Shown here: positions 50,006 to 59,530 of the stretch, one piece after another
Position numbering within the stretch: position 1 is the first letter of the stretch
Layout: the number at the start of each line of letters is the position of its first letter
Notes under the pieces: model-generated
The model's input: only the letters and a program-made list of their open reading frames with translations
Databases searched by the model: none
Told to the model about the DNA's origin: nothing
Program-made: the position numbers and the translations under genes
Origin: Psychromonas sp. MME1
GTDB taxonomy: Bacteria > Pseudomonadota > Gammaproteobacteria > Enterobacterales > Psychromonadaceae
NCBI RefSeq assembly: GCF_041080865.1
Contig: NZ_CP160906.1
Coordinates: forward strand, 248,001 to 312,000
Length of the DNA: 64,000 nt
Reading direction: 5' to 3'

Positions 50006-50419
50006 ATGATTAATAACAATAAAAAAATACATATTACTGCTCGTTTGTCCGCTTTTATCCATGCAAGCATTGATTTTTTGCGTGGATTTCTGCTTATTCT
50101 ACTGTTCTTAATCATTGGTAAAGTTATTAGTGCTTATCTACCTATTCCTTTTCCTGGTAGTATTATCGGCTTAGTTTTACTCTTTATTGGGCTATCTACC
50201 TCACTTGTTAAAAGTAAATGGATCATGATGTCCGGTAATTTTATTTTAAAATATATGGCATTGCTCTTTATCCCTATTGGAGTCGGTTTGTTAAATTACT
50301 TTGAACTGATTCTTGATAATTGGCTTGTTATTGTTTGCTCTTTATTGTTTACCACTTTTCTTATTTTGTTTGTTATTGGCCATTTTTATCAATTTTTGAA
50401 TAAAGAAAAGGATATGTAG
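50006..50419 (+). CDS. CidA/LrgA family holin-like membrane protein
   Basis: The 137-residue protein has four predicted membrane helices and the conserved IPFPGSIIGLVLLFIGL-type motif (PIPFPGSIIGLVLLFIG) near residues 46-62. CidA/LrgA proteins modulate murein hydrolase activity or act in metabolite export. The LrgB partner follows after one base. Confidence 0.9.
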   Translation: MINNNKKIHITARLSAFIHASIDFLRGFLLILLFLIIGKVISAYLPIPFPGSIIGLVLLFIGLSTSLVKSKWIMMSGNFILKYMALLFIPIGVGLLNYFELILDNWLVIVCSLLFTTFLILFVIGHFYQFLNKEKDM

Positions 50420-50420
50420 T

Positions 50421-51098
50421 TTGTTTTTTTATCTTGCATTACCGTTAACATTATTAGTTTTTTTTGCATGCCGACATTTACATGCAAAAAGAGCATGGCC
50501 CATTTTTAATCCCGTACTATTGTCAATCGCTTCTCTAATTGCTATTCATTATCTGTTTGCTTTGGATTTTCGTGATTATGAACGCGGAGCCTATCCATTG
50601 ACCGCTTTATTAGAGCCTGCAGTCGTTGCGTTAGCATTGCCGCTCTATTTACAGCTTCATTTGATTAAGGCGAAATTAAAGGGGATTTTGCTCGCCTGTT
50701 TATTATCGGTGGTGAGTGCTTTTTGCTGTGCTTTTTATATTATGCCATTGCTTGGTGCCGATCTCGTTACGTCGGCATCTGTTGCCGCTCAGTCAGTTAC
50801 TACGCCGATTGCAATGGAAATTAGCCGAAGTTTAGGTGGGATAATTTCATTAACGGCTGCGATGGTTATCTTTGCTGGTATTATTGGGGCTAGTGTTGGT
50901 CTGGGCTTTCTAAGTTTGGTGGGGGTTCACGATAAGCAGGCGCAGGGGGTTGCCATTGGCTGCGCTTCGCATGCGTTGGGGACAGCAAAAGTACTTGAGG
51001 TGGATCAAGTGTCAGGGGCTTTTTCTTCGGTAGCGTTAATACTTTGTGCGATATTGTCCGCGCTACTAATGCCTGTTTTTTACGTAATACTTTTTTAA
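50421..51098 (+). CDS. LrgB family membrane protein
   Basis: This 225-residue protein has six or seven membrane helices. The family motif is present as YPLTALLEPAVVALALPLY near residues 57-75, along with SVTTPIAMEISRSLGG and ASHALGTAKVLEVD. Plant and bacterial relatives act in glycolate or pyruvate transport or lysis control. The start is TTG, two bases after the cidA/lrgA-like stop, so translation is coupled. Confidence 0.9.
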   Translation: MFFYLALPLTLLVFFACRHLHAKRAWPIFNPVLLSIASLIAIHYLFALDFRDYERGAYPLTALLEPAVVALALPLYLQLHLIKAKLKGILLACLLSVVSAFCCAFYIMPLLGADLVTSASVAAQSVTTPIAMEISRSLGGIISLTAAMVIFAGIIGASVGLGFLSLVGVHDKQAQGVAIGCASHALGTAKVLEVDQVSGAFSSVALILCAILSALLMPVFYVILF

Positions 51099-51123
51099 AA
51101 TATTTTAAAAATGCCAATCAAAA

Positions 51124-51151
51124 AAATAGCCGAGTAAAACCTCGGCTATTT
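51124..51151. terminator. Bidirectional terminator between lrgB-like and purN
   Basis: AAATAGCCGAG and CTCGGCTATTT form an 11-base perfect stem with a six-base loop between convergent genes, flanked by As and Ts. Confidence 0.9.
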
Positions 51152-51171
51152 ATTACCTATGACATTAAACA

Positions 51172-51834
51172 TTAATCTGCGGCATAGCCACTGCTAGGAA
51201 GGATATTACCATCCAGCACCGCTTGCCCATTAATCATGGATAAGCGGCCTGTTATAAACCACTGTACAACTAAGGGATAGATTAAGTGTTCTTGTGTTAA
51301 CACCCGTTCAGCTAAGTCTGTGATTTCATCTTCAGGAAATACAGGCACTTTGGCCTGTAATACCGTCGGTCCACTGTCTAACTCTGGTGTAACAAAATGC
51401 ACACTTGCTCCGTGCTCTTTATCTCCTGCTTCAATTGCTCTTTGATGTGTTTTTACACCAGTATATTTGGGCAGTAATGAAGGGTGGATGTTAAGCATTT
51501 TGCCAAAGTATTTATTTACAAATGCAGCACTTAAAATGCGCATAAAGCCAGCCATTACAATCAAATCAGGCTGTAGAGTATCAATTGTTTCGCTTAATAG
51601 CGCATCGTACTCTTCGCGTAGCATGCCTGGCACACTTTCAATGATTTTAGTGGGAATGTTGGCTTCTTGAGCTAGCTGTAAACCATAAGCATCAGCTTTA
51701 TTGCTAATAACGGCAACGAGCTCAGCAGTTTGCTGAGCAAATGTTTTGTTATGCACTTTATCGATGATAGCTTGCAGATTACTGCCATTTCCAGAAATAA
51801 GTACGACTATCTTTTTAGTTGTTAAAGTTGTCAT
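51172..51834 (-). CDS. purN: Phosphoribosylglycinamide formyltransferase
   Basis: PurN transfers a formyl group from 10-formyl-THF to GAR in purine synthesis. The 220 residues show VLISGNGSNLQAIID at the start, the catalytic NIHPSLLPKYTGVKTHQRAI (Asn and His) and the HFVTPELDSGPTVLQA segment with the catalytic Asp. It lies six bases after purM. Confidence 0.96.
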   Translation of the reverse strand: MTTLTTKKIVVLISGNGSNLQAIIDKVHNKTFAQQTAELVAVISNKADAYGLQLAQEANIPTKIIESVPGMLREEYDALLSETIDTLQPDLIVMAGFMRILSAAFVNKYFGKMLNIHPSLLPKYTGVKTHQRAIEAGDKEHGASVHFVTPELDSGPTVLQAKVPVFPEDEITDLAERVLTQEHLIYPLVVQWFITGRLSMINGQAVLDGNILPSSGYAAD

Positions 51835-51840
51835 AAATAC

Positions 51841-52881
51841 CTAGTTTATCTCTACCTGCGCTTCATTTTCAGCTGCGTTTTCTATGTGTCCTAATACCCA
51901 AGCGTTTTCGCCTTGTGCTGACAAAATCTCAACTGCTTTCTCTTTTTCACTATCAGGTACAACGATCATTAAGCCAACACCACAGTTAAATGTGCGATAC
52001 ATCTCTTCTGTTTCAACATTGCCATTTTCTTGTAACCAATTAAATATTTCAGGCCATTGCCAACTTTTCCCATCGATAACAGCTTTGCTACCGGCAGGTA
52101 ATACGCGTGGAATATTTTCCCAAAAACCACCGCCAGTGATGTGTGAGATCGCATGTACTGGACAGTTTTTAATGAGTTCTAAGGTTGATTTTACGTAAAT
52201 TTTAGTCGGCGTTAATAGCGTTTCACCAAGGGTTGACTCACCAAATGCCGCGCTTGTGTCTGCTTCCGAGACTTCTAAAATTTTACGAATTAAAGAGTAG
52301 CCATTTGAATGAGGGCCACTTGAAGCAACCGCGATTAATGCATCACCAGCAGCCACTTTTGTCCCATCGATGACTTCTGATTTTTCAACAACGCCAACAC
52401 AAAAGCCGGCTATATCATAATCATCACCTTCATACATACCTGGCATTTCAGCTGTTTCACCACCGATAAGTGAGCAATTTGAAAGCTCACAACCCGCGCC
52501 AATACCTGTTACTACATCTGCTGCTACGTCAACATCAAGTTTACCTGTTGCATAGTAGTCTAAGAAAAATAGTGGCTCGGCACCTTGTACAATAAGGTCG
52601 TTAACACACATGGCCACGAGATCGATACCAACGGTATCATGTTTTTTTAAATCAATTGCCAGACGCAGTTTTGTACCTACACCATCGGTACCTGCAACTA
52701 ATAAAGGCTCTTTATACCCGGTTGGTAGCTGACACAAAGCACCAAAACCACCTAAACCTCCCATTACTTCTGGGCGTTTAGTGCGTTTTGCTACACTTTT
52801 AATACGTTCAACTAATGCTGTACCCGCGTCAATATCAACGCCAGCGTCTTTATAGCTTAAAGAGGTTTTTTCCTTGCTCAC
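51841..52881 (-). CDS. purM: Phosphoribosylformylglycinamidine cyclo-ligase
   Basis: PurM closes the imidazole ring to form AIR. It starts at a GTG at 52881 preceded by GGGG; a TTG at 52887 is less likely. [44 protein letters not shown] and [13 protein letters not shown] match E. coli PurM; the length of 346 fits (345). purN follows. A perfect inverted repeat lies about 20 bases before the start. Confidence 0.96.
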   Translation of the reverse strand: MSKEKTSLSYKDAGVDIDAGTALVERIKSVAKRTKRPEVMGGLGGFGALCQLPTGYKEPLLVAGTDGVGTKLRLAIDLKKHDTVGIDLVAMCVNDLIVQGAEPLFFLDYYATGKLDVDVAADVVTGIGAGCELSNCSLIGGETAEMPGMYEGDDYDIAGFCVGVVEKSEVIDGTKVAAGDALIAVASSGPHSNGYSLIRKILEVSEADTSAAFGESTLGETLLTPTKIYVKSTLELIKNCPVHAISHITGGGFWENIPRVLPAGSKAVIDGKSWQWPEIFNWLQENGNVETEEMYRTFNCGVGLMIVVPDSEKEKAVEILSAQGENAWVLGHIENAAENEAQVEIN

Positions 52882-52901
52882 TTGCAATCCCCGCAGAATT
52901 T

Positions 52902-52920
52902 AAAAGCGATTGTCGCTTTT
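52902..52920 (-). promoter_or_regulatory. Inverted repeat upstream of purM, possible operator
   Basis: AAAAGCGA and TCGCTTTT form a perfect eight-base inverted repeat with three bases between, beginning 20 bases upstream of the purM GTG. It differs clearly from the PurR consensus (ACGCAAACGTTTGCGT), so it may be another regulator's site or an mRNA leader hairpin. Confidence 0.45.
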
Positions 52921-53111
52921 ATTGAATTTATGACCGGGGGTATTTTAGCATTTATATGAGCAGGATCTAATGATTTATCAATTGATTTTAAATTTGATTA
53001 TGAATTTATTCTATTTTCGATGAAATTAGCCGTTTTTTCCGTTGAGATAGAAGCTGTTTTAGGGGAATTGATAAGTTTGACCATTTTATTGTTATTATCA
53101 CCTTGCAATAC

Positions 53112-53138
53112 AATTAGATCTGCTTATGATCTAATTTT
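53112..53138 (+). terminator. Hairpin in the leader of the DUF2066-hda unit
   Basis: AATTAGATC and GATCTAATT form a nine-base perfect stem with a seven-base loop and a short T run, 27 bases before the DUF2066 start. No gene ends upstream on this strand, so it may be an attenuator rather than a plain terminator. Confidence 0.4.
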
Positions 53139-53164
53139 GTCCCTTGCTATTGGTAGTTAGATTA

Positions 53165-54220
53165 ATGAGAGTAATTGTTGTGTTACGCAGTTTATGTATT
53201 TTACTTTTTTTATTTAGTTGTTTAATTAATGCCACTCAATTTGACGACCCTTATCAAGGGTATATTGTTGTCGAAAATCAAAATGAAGCGCAATTAAAGT
53301 CATTAGCACTTAAGCAAGTGTTGATAAAAGTTTCTGGTAATAAGGAAATAACAGCGCTTAGCGATAGTAATAGCTTATTTCAAAATATCAATACCATGCT
53401 TTCTCAATATGGTTATGTGAACTTAGGTAGCACACGTTATTTTACGGCTGTCTTTGATAAACATAAAATTAATCAAGCGCTAACAGATATGCAGCAATCT
53501 ATTTGGGGAGATACCCGACCAATAACGCTAGTCTGGTTAATTAGTGATGGACAAGGTGAGCGAAAGCTTGTTTCCGACAATGTGATCACCAGTGCGAGCG
53601 ATAATGTCTTGTCACAAACGTTGCAAAATGAACAGCTAAATCGTGGTATTAAATTACAGTTTCCTTTGATGGATCTTGATGATAATTTGGCTATCTCTGT
53701 TTCCGATGTTTCTGGGCGTTTTTATGGGCAAATAGCCTCAGCCTCAATGCGCTACAATACGAATCATTTTGTGGTCGCTCAATGGCAGGAAGATAGTACC
53801 TCGATGGGGACGTTAACATGGCAGCTAGTGACTTATAATGAGCAAAATAAACAGAGTAGAGTACTTATAAACGAAGAGTCTCGCGGTAGTAAAGAGTCAT
53901 TGATAACTGCGATGATTGATAAAGTCGCTGATTATTATGCCGGTCAATATGCGATTTCTATTAATCCAGATGGAGAGTTGAGTCAGACGATTACCGTTAA
54001 TGGTATTACGTCTCTTGCCCAGCTCACCGAATTGACGGCCTTATTGGGGAATTTATTATCAGTATCAAGTTATTCAATTGCGCATGTGGATGTTTCTACC
54101 GTCACTATAGATATACAAGTAAATGGTGGACTAGATAGTTTCAAAAATGGCCTTCTTGCTCAGCCTCATTTACAAGCAGAACTATCAGATAGTAACGAAT
54201 TTAACTTTAATTGGCGTTAA
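53165..54220 (+). CDS. DUF2066 family exported protein
   Basis: The 351-residue protein has a signal peptide ending around CLINATQ and a mature part starting FDDPYQGYIVVENQNEAQLK. Family members lie directly upstream of hda in vibrios and relatives; the function is unknown. It ends in the same region where the hda ribosome-binding site sits. The preferred ATG is at 53165; a TTG at 53144 is possible. I see no catalytic motif. Confidence 0.82.
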   Translation: MRVIVVLRSLCILLFLFSCLINATQFDDPYQGYIVVENQNEAQLKSLALKQVLIKVSGNKEITALSDSNSLFQNINTMLSQYGYVNLGSTRYFTAVFDKHKINQALTDMQQSIWGDTRPITLVWLISDGQGERKLVSDNVITSASDNVLSQTLQNEQLNRGIKLQFPLMDLDDNLAISVSDVSGRFYGQIASASMRYNTNHFVVAQWQEDSTSMGTLTWQLVTYNEQNKQSRVLINEESRGSKESLITAMIDKVADYYAGQYAISINPDGELSQTITVNGITSLAQLTELTALLGNLLSVSSYSIAHVDVSTVTIDIQVNGGLDSFKNGLLAQPHLQAELSDSNEFNFNWR

Positions 54221-54232
54221 TTGGGGAGCAAT

Positions 54233-54961
54233 ATGCCGCAGGATGAATTGCGCTTTCAATATCCATTACTAGCACTAAAATTACCCGATGATGAAACATT
54301 TGCTAGTTTTTACCCGGGACAAAATGCAGATCTATTAACGCAACTAAAAAACAGTGTCGTTGGACTAGGTGTTCCTGTCTTATATATGTGGGGGGAGTCT
54401 GGAAGTGGACGTTCACACCTGTTACATGCCCTTTGCTCTGAAGTTGATGAACGGGGCGATAGTGTAGCCTATATCCCCTTGCATCATTATCAGGGGATGA
54501 CCTTAGATATTTTTGAGAATATGGAGTCAGTCACACTGCTGTGTATTGATAATATTGATGCGATAGCGGGTAATGCCAAATGGGAAAAAGCGCTATTTGA
54601 TTTTTATAATCGTTGGTCCGATAGTGAAAAAAGTCGTCCAGCAGGTTCAAGTTTGGTATTGTGTGCGAGTAATTTACCTAAAAAATTGGGGATTAAGCTT
54701 GACGATTTAGTATCTAGGCTTGAGTGGGGGGCCTGTTATCACTTAGCCTCTTTGAGCGATGAAGAGAAACTTGGTGCATTGCAACTTCGTGCGCAATTAA
54801 AAGGAATGAAATTGCCCGTAGATGTTGGGCGGTTCTTATTAAATCGTCTATCGAGGGAAATGAAAACATTATTAACAACTCTTGACCGTCTTGATAACGC
54901 GTCCTTGGTGGCCAAGCGTAAGTTGACCATTCCATTTGTAAAAGAGGTGTTAGACCTTTAA
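54233..54961 (+). CDS. hda: DnaA inactivator Hda
   Basis: Hda, with the sliding clamp, stimulates hydrolysis of DnaA-bound ATP and so limits initiation. It is an AAA+ protein with a DnaA-like fold: MWGESGSGRSHLLHAL (Walker A variant) near residue 46, LLCIDNIDAIAG (Walker B), and LSRLEWGACYHLASLSDEEKL-type sensor region. The clamp-binding peptide QYPLLALKLPD is near the start. The ATG at 54233 is preceded by GGGGAG; length is 242. Confidence 0.94.
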   Translation: MPQDELRFQYPLLALKLPDDETFASFYPGQNADLLTQLKNSVVGLGVPVLYMWGESGSGRSHLLHALCSEVDERGDSVAYIPLHHYQGMTLDIFENMESVTLLCIDNIDAIAGNAKWEKALFDFYNRWSDSEKSRPAGSSLVLCASNLPKKLGIKLDDLVSRLEWGACYHLASLSDEEKLGALQLRAQLKGMKLPVDVGRFLLNRLSREMKTLLTTLDRLDNASLVAKRKLTIPFVKEVLDL

Positions 54962-54963
54962 TT

Positions 54964-55341
54964 TTATTGTTTTTTTTTCCGGATACTTAACCCTAACTCT
55001 TGCCCTTTATATTTTGCATAATAGATACCCCCAATTAAAAAGAGAAGGGTTAATAATAACTCAATACCTGCCAGTATTCTTTCCGTCTCAGAGCTAATTA
55101 AAATCACAATCCCATGCATTAGGTAAAATAGCGCAATAAAGCCACTCCATGCATAAGTATAGGGGGAACCCTTGATTATTCCCTTCAAGGGAAATAAGAG
55201 AGGAATAAGCCAAATTGCACTAACAAGCCATCCAGAAAGGTTTAATGTAGGTGGTGATAACCATAGATGCCAACAAGGTATGAGGAGCAATAGCCCAAAA
55301 TAGCCTATTTTTGCTGACAATCGGTAATGTTCTATTTTCAT
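54964..55341 (-). CDS. DUF2069 family membrane protein
   Basis: The 125-residue protein has four predicted membrane helices (around 11-27, 32-50, 64-80, 90-108) and a short basic C-terminal tail (SIRKKKQ). The family is found near hda and arsC-like genes in gammaproteobacteria and has no known function. It is convergent with hda, leaving two bases between the stops. Confidence 0.8.
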   Translation of the reverse strand: MKIEHYRLSAKIGYFGLLLLIPCWHLWLSPPTLNLSGWLVSAIWLIPLLFPLKGIIKGSPYTYAWSGFIALFYLMHGIVILISSETERILAGIELLLTLLFLIGGIYYAKYKGQELGLSIRKKKQ

Positions 55342-55372
55342 GTTGGTAACTTAATCAATAATAGATGTTATT

Positions 55373-55393
55373 AAAGGGGATTGTTGCCCCTTT
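55373..55393 (-). terminator. Hairpin between arsC-like and DUF2069 genes
   Basis: AAAGGGG and CCCCTTT pair around ATTGTTG seven bases after the arsC-like stop, with AT-rich sequence on the minus strand beyond it. Confidence 0.6.
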
Positions 55394-55399
55394 AACCAT

Positions 55400-55750
55400 T
55401 TAGATAATAGCAAGAACCGTTTCTGGTGGGCGACCAATTGCAGCTTTGCCATTGGCAATAACAATGGGACGTTCAATTAGCTTAGGGTTATTTATCATTG
55501 CCGTCAGTAAAACCGATTCGTCTTTCTCATCTTGTAAAGCTAATGTACTATATAACGCTTCTTTAGTGCGCATCAGTTGTCGCGCAGAAGTGAAGCCTAA
55601 CTGTGAGATAATTTGCTGTAATGTCGCCTTCGTTGGTGGCGTATCAAGGTATTTTATTATTTCGATCGAATCACTTTTACCTTCAATAAGGGCTAAGGTT
55701 TCGCGACTTTTCGAACAACGGGGATTATGGTAAATGATAATATCTGTCAT
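55400..55750 (-). CDS. ArsC-family arsenate reductase-like protein (YfgD type)
   Basis: The 116-residue thioredoxin-fold protein has the catalytic cysteine at residue 12 in HNPRCSKSRETLAL and the KAAIGRPPETVL C-terminus with the active-site Arg regions. E. coli YfgD has the same size and also lies near hda. Arsenate reduction is possible, but no other ars genes are nearby, so a housekeeping redox role cannot be ruled out. Confidence 0.88.
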   Translation of the reverse strand: MTDIIIYHNPRCSKSRETLALIEGKSDSIEIIKYLDTPPTKATLQQIISQLGFTSARQLMRTKEALYSTLALQDEKDESVLLTAMINNPKLIERPIVIANGKAAIGRPPETVLAII

Positions 55751-55782
55751 GGTTACTCCTTATTTAGTGTATCTTTCTTATA

Positions 55783-56223
55783 TTATTCAGCAGGCCAAAG
55801 CACAATGTAATCTTCCAGGTTTTCCGGATCAATCGTTGTCTCTGAGATAATTTTTCCACGAATGGATGCACCTGCTTTATGCATGGCTGATTTACTGCCT
55901 GTGAGTAAGGGGTGCCATGCCGGTAATGCTTTACCTTCAACGAGTAAGCGATAAGCACAGCTGCCTGGTAGCCAATGAAATTGGTTAATATCATCTAGCG
56001 AAATTTTGACGCAATCTTTGACTAATTTAAAACGTTGATCATATTTTTTACATTGACATGATTTAGTATTTAATAAATGACAAGCTACATTGGTAAAATA
56101 TAGCTCTTCTGTATCATCATCAATTATTTTATTTAGACAACACTTCCCGCATCCATCGCATAATGATTCCCATTCACTGGTAGTCATCTGAGAAAGTGTT
56201 TTTTCTTGCCAAAATTTAGCCAT
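55783..56223 (-). CDS. ycgN: YcgN family cysteine-cluster protein
   Basis: The 146-residue protein has a cysteine cluster ([13 protein letters not shown] near residues 22-34, [14 protein letters not shown] near 48-61, and DCVKI) that may bind a metal or an iron-sulfur cluster. YcgN/UPF0260 proteins lie near minCDE and ycgL in many relatives. Function is unknown. Confidence 0.85.
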   Translation of the reverse strand: MAKFWQEKTLSQMTTSEWESLCDGCGKCCLNKIIDDDTEELYFTNVACHLLNTKSCQCKKYDQRFKLVKDCVKISLDDINQFHWLPGSCAYRLLVEGKALPAWHPLLTGSKSAMHKAGASIRGKIISETTIDPENLEDYIVLWPAE

Positions 56224-56230
56224 GTTGATC

Positions 56231-57262
56231 CTATTGTAATGGTGGTGCTATGCGAGGGTAGTTAATTCGTTCTGATAGATAGCTGACTGCCGTTGCAAAG
56301 TAGTAAGAACGATTCCAGTGCATTAATACACGGTAATTATTGTAAGCGAGGTAGACTCGACCGCTAGCATCATCCGGAATAACAATGGAGGCCATGATAT
56401 CGACTTTTGGTAATGCGCTACCATCAAAGCGACGAATCCCTAGCGCTTGCCATTCGGGTAACGATTTTTGTTTGTCGAGTCCCGCTAACGTTACATCAAA
56501 ATTTTCGGGCAATAAAATTTGTCGGCCCCACGTTTCTGTGGAATCCCAACCTTCTGTTTTTAAATAATTGGCCGCTGAAGCAAACACATCGGCATAATTA
56601 TTCCAAATATCTTTTTTGCCATCACCATCGTAATCAACCGCATAATTTAAATAAGAGGTTGGCATAAATTGTACTTGCCCCATGGCGCCAGCCCATGAAC
56701 CTAAAAAGTTATCTTGGCTAACATGGCCCTGTTGCAATATGGTTAATGCAGCAAATAATTGTTTTTTGAATAATGCTTCTCGACGTCCATCATAGGCCAT
56801 GGTGGTTAAAGCGGAGATAATATAATGGTTACCCGTTAGTTTGCCGAAATTTGTTTCGATTCCCCATAGTGCAACGATAAAGCGGGGTTGTACGCCGTAC
56901 TCTTTACCTATTTTGTGTAGTAGATGATAATGTTTTTTATAAGCTTCCCGAGCTTGTTCTATTTTCCAATTTGGTACAGCACGAGGAATATAAGTATCCA
57001 AGGTGAGTTTAAATTCTGGCTGTGCTTTATCTGATTTAATGCTGCGTTGAAGAAACTCTACGTTTTGAAATGCATTATCGACAACATTGGCATCAATACC
57101 TGCTGCCTTGGCTTCGCTCTTTAGTTGCTCAACATATTGTTCAAATGGTATTTTCTGCTGTTCCTCGGCCTGCACGAGTGATGTGCCAAATAAAAGTACT
57201 AATCCCGAAATATATAACTTTTTTAGTAAGGTGCAGCGATGTGCTGAGTTAATCAATTTCAT
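56231..57262 (-). CDS. Lytic murein transglycosylase, MltB family
   Basis: The enzyme cleaves the MurNAc-GlcNAc bond in peptidoglycan to form 1,6-anhydro ends. A signal peptide (about 12-32, ending SLVQAEE) has no lipobox, so it is probably soluble rather than the lipoprotein MltB. The SLT-2 domain has the catalytic glutamate in [15 protein letters not shown] near residue 135 and [18 protein letters not shown] near 188. At 343 residues it is close to E. coli MltB (361). Its start overlaps the ycgL 3' end by 14 bases. Confidence 0.92.
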   Translation of the reverse strand: MKLINSAHRCTLLKKLYISGLVLLFGTSLVQAEEQQKIPFEQYVEQLKSEAKAAGIDANVVDNAFQNVEFLQRSIKSDKAQPEFKLTLDTYIPRAVPNWKIEQAREAYKKHYHLLHKIGKEYGVQPRFIVALWGIETNFGKLTGNHYIISALTTMAYDGRREALFKKQLFAALTILQQGHVSQDNFLGSWAGAMGQVQFMPTSYLNYAVDYDGDGKKDIWNNYADVFASAANYLKTEGWDSTETWGRQILLPENFDVTLAGLDKQKSLPEWQALGIRRFDGSALPKVDIMASIVIPDDASGRVYLAYNNYRVLMHWNRSYYFATAVSYLSERINYPRIAPPLQ

Positions 57263-57548
57263 TACTGTGTCCTTGTTGTTTTTTTTGCCATTTTTTGTGC
57301 TCAGCTAAATGGTCAATGGGTGGGGGAGGTAGTTGTAAATAATAACCAGTTTTTGTGATCGCAGAAAGGACATTTTTTGCCTCTGTTAACGCAAGTTTGG
57401 TTTCTTCTTTAATATTGAGTAAAGAGACTAGCTGTGGTGGACCAAATTGTGTAAGTAGCGCATCTGGTACCATCGAAAAGTCATCTCTTTTGGCGATAAA
57501 AAGATAAGTCTGTTGTTTACGAATACTTTTATATACAGCACATAACAT
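57249..57548 (-). CDS. ycgL: YcgL domain protein
   Basis: The 99-residue protein starts MLCAVYKSIRKQQTYLFIAK and has the LLTQFGPPQLVSLLNI and GYYLQLPPP elements of the YcgL family. It is a small alpha/beta protein, unknown in function, almost always beside minCDE. It precedes the transglycosylase gene in the same transcript and is divergent from minC. Confidence 0.92.
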   Translation of the reverse strand: MLCAVYKSIRKQQTYLFIAKRDDFSMVPDALLTQFGPPQLVSLLNIKEETKLALTEAKNVLSAITKTGYYLQLPPPPIDHLAEHKKWQKKQQGHSNEID

Positions 57549-57676
57549 AATAGTAATATAGCCCTTTACTTGCCTATTGTTATAGCAAACTATAACATGC
57601 CTAGATAATTAATTTTTATAGAAAATTACTGATTTTTTACGTCAGGCACTTACAATATTTTAAATATAGGATGATT

Positions 57677-58402
57677 ATGGCATTGAAATCTTTAAATTTC
57701 ACCTTGTTGGTGGTGGATATTGACAGTGAAGATCTGTCTGTTTTTTCTGATGTGCTTATTAAAAAACGGGCTATGGCACCAGATTTCTTTAATGGTGCAC
57801 CGATTGTTATTAAAGTTGATAATGAAGCAATTAGCATCGATTTTGCCCAGTTACAAGCAATAGTGCATGAGCAGGCATTTATTTTAGTGGGGGTGACCGG
57901 AGAGCTTTCTGTATCACAAAAAGAGCAGTTAAAAGCAGCAAAAATTGCTATATTGAGCAGTTCTAAGCATAGTCCTCGTCGTGATAAAGTAGAAAAAGAA
58001 GTTGAAAGTGATATTGAAAGCAGTGGTGAGGTTGTCGTTGAACCCAGTGCATTTATTCCGCCGAGCATAAAAACAACAATTTATAGTGGACGTGTACGAT
58101 CAGGGCAGCAGATTTATGCAAAGGAAAGTGATTTAGTCATCAATGGTGACGTTGGCGCAGGAGCCGAAGTGATTGCCGATGGAAGTGTTCACATATATGG
58201 TGCATTACGCGGTAAAGCATTGGCTGGTGCTATGGGCAATAAAAGTGCAGCAATATTCTGTCAAATATTGAGCCCTGAGCTTGTTTCTATTGCTGGTGTA
58301 TATAAATTAAGTGATGATCTTGATACTCATTTTGTAGGTGGGAATTGTATGGTTTCATTACAAGATGAACAAATCGTATTAAACAAGTTAACTCAAATTT
58401 AA
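57677..58402 (+). CDS. minC: Septum site-determining protein MinC
   Basis: MinC inhibits FtsZ assembly away from midcell. The N-terminal FtsZ-binding domain (about 1-105), a variable acidic linker and the C-terminal beta-helix dimer domain (IYSGRVRSGQQIYAKESDLV and GSVHIYGALRGKALAG) are all present. The ATG at 57677 fits family starts (MALKSLNFTLLVVDI); length 241. minD follows after 11 bases. Confidence 0.95.
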   Translation: MALKSLNFTLLVVDIDSEDLSVFSDVLIKKRAMAPDFFNGAPIVIKVDNEAISIDFAQLQAIVHEQAFILVGVTGELSVSQKEQLKAAKIAILSSSKHSPRRDKVEKEVESDIESSGEVVVEPSAFIPPSIKTTIYSGRVRSGQQIYAKESDLVINGDVGAGAEVIADGSVHIYGALRGKALAGAMGNKSAAIFCQILSPELVSIAGVYKLSDDLDTHFVGGNCMVSLQDEQIVLNKLTQI

Positions 58403-58419
58403 TTAGTTAAGGAATGAAA

Positions 58420-59232
58420 ATGGCAAAAGTTATTGTCGTAACATCTGGTAAGGGTGGGGTTGGAAAAACGACGAGTAGTGCTGCAATTGGCTGTGGCCTT
58501 GCAAAGAGTGGTGCTAAAACTGTCGTAATTGATTTTGATATAGGCTTACGTAATCTTGATTTAATTATGGGATGTGAACGCCGTGTTGTTTATGATCTTA
58601 TCAATGTGATTAATGGTGAAGCAAATCTACAACAAGCATTAGTTAAAGATAAACGTATTAATGATTTGTATATACTGCCGGCATCACAAACAAGAAATAA
58701 AGATGCATTGACTAAAGAGGGTGTTGATAAAGTTATTTCCACCTTAAAAGAGGAAGGCTTTGAATATATTATTTGTGATTCCCCCGCTGGCATAGAGCAG
58801 GGGGCTATGATGGCTTTATACTTTGCTGATGAAGCGATTGTCACGACTAATCCAGAAGTATCCTCAGTACGAGATTCTGATCGTATAACGGGTATGTTAT
58901 CTAGTAAATCATATCGTTCAGAACAACAACTTTCGCCAGTTAAAGTCCATTTGCTCATTACTCGCTACAGTCCTGAGCGTGTTGAAAGAGAGGAAATGCT
59001 AAGTATAGAGGATATTGATGATTTACTCGGTATTGAGTTGATAGGGGTTATTCCTGAATCTCAAGATGTGCTAAATGCATCAAATTTAGGTGAGCCAATT
59101 ATTTTGAATCAAGAGTGCGATGCAGGAAAAGCATACCAAGATACGGTTGATCGTTTAATGGGTATTGAACGAGAGTTTCGTTTTATTACTCACCAGAAGA
59201 AAAGTTTTTTAAGCCGTATATTTGGAGGGTAA
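58420..59232 (+). CDS. minD: Septum site-determining ATPase MinD
   Basis: MinD binds the membrane in its ATP form and recruits MinC. Deviant Walker A GKGGVGKTT is at residues 10-18; DFDIGLRNLDLIMGCERR and CDSPAGIEQGAMMAL follow; the membrane-targeting helix KSFLSRIFGG ends the protein. Start at 58420 (MAKVIVVTSG) gives 270 residues, identical in length to E. coli. Confidence 0.97.
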   Translation: MAKVIVVTSGKGGVGKTTSSAAIGCGLAKSGAKTVVIDFDIGLRNLDLIMGCERRVVYDLINVINGEANLQQALVKDKRINDLYILPASQTRNKDALTKEGVDKVISTLKEEGFEYIICDSPAGIEQGAMMALYFADEAIVTTNPEVSSVRDSDRITGMLSSKSYRSEQQLSPVKVHLLITRYSPERVEREEMLSIEDIDDLLGIELIGVIPESQDVLNASNLGEPIILNQECDAGKAYQDTVDRLMGIEREFRFITHQKKSFLSRIFGG

Positions 59233-59233
59233 A

Positions 59234-59515
59234 ATGGGAATATTACAGTACTTTAGACAAGAAAAACCAAAGAAAGGTAGTGCTAAACTTGCCAAAGATC
59301 GTTTGCAAATTATTGTTGCACATGAACATTCAAATGCCATTAGACCCGCTTATTTACCTGAAATGCAGCAAGAAATTATTGCAGTTATACGTAAATATAT
59401 GGACATATCGAGTAATGATGTGACCTGTGAATTTACAGATAAAGCTGATGATGACATGTCTGTATTGGAAGTGAATGTGGCATTGCCTAAACACGCTCAA
59501 GAATTAATAAAGTAA
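59234..59515 (+). CDS. minE: Cell division topological specificity factor MinE
   Basis: MinE stimulates MinD ATPase and drives pole-to-pole oscillation. The anti-MinCD region (about 1-32, with SAKLAKDRLQIIVAHEHSN) and topological domain (about 33-93, ending HAQELIK) are normal. Start at 59234 (MGILQYFRQEKPKKGS) follows GGAGGG; length 93 is close to E. coli (88). Confidence 0.96.
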   Translation: MGILQYFRQEKPKKGSAKLAKDRLQIIVAHEHSNAIRPAYLPEMQQEIIAVIRKYMDISSNDVTCEFTDKADDDMSVLEVNVALPKHAQELIK

Positions 59516-59530
59516 GCGTGGCTAAGATGA

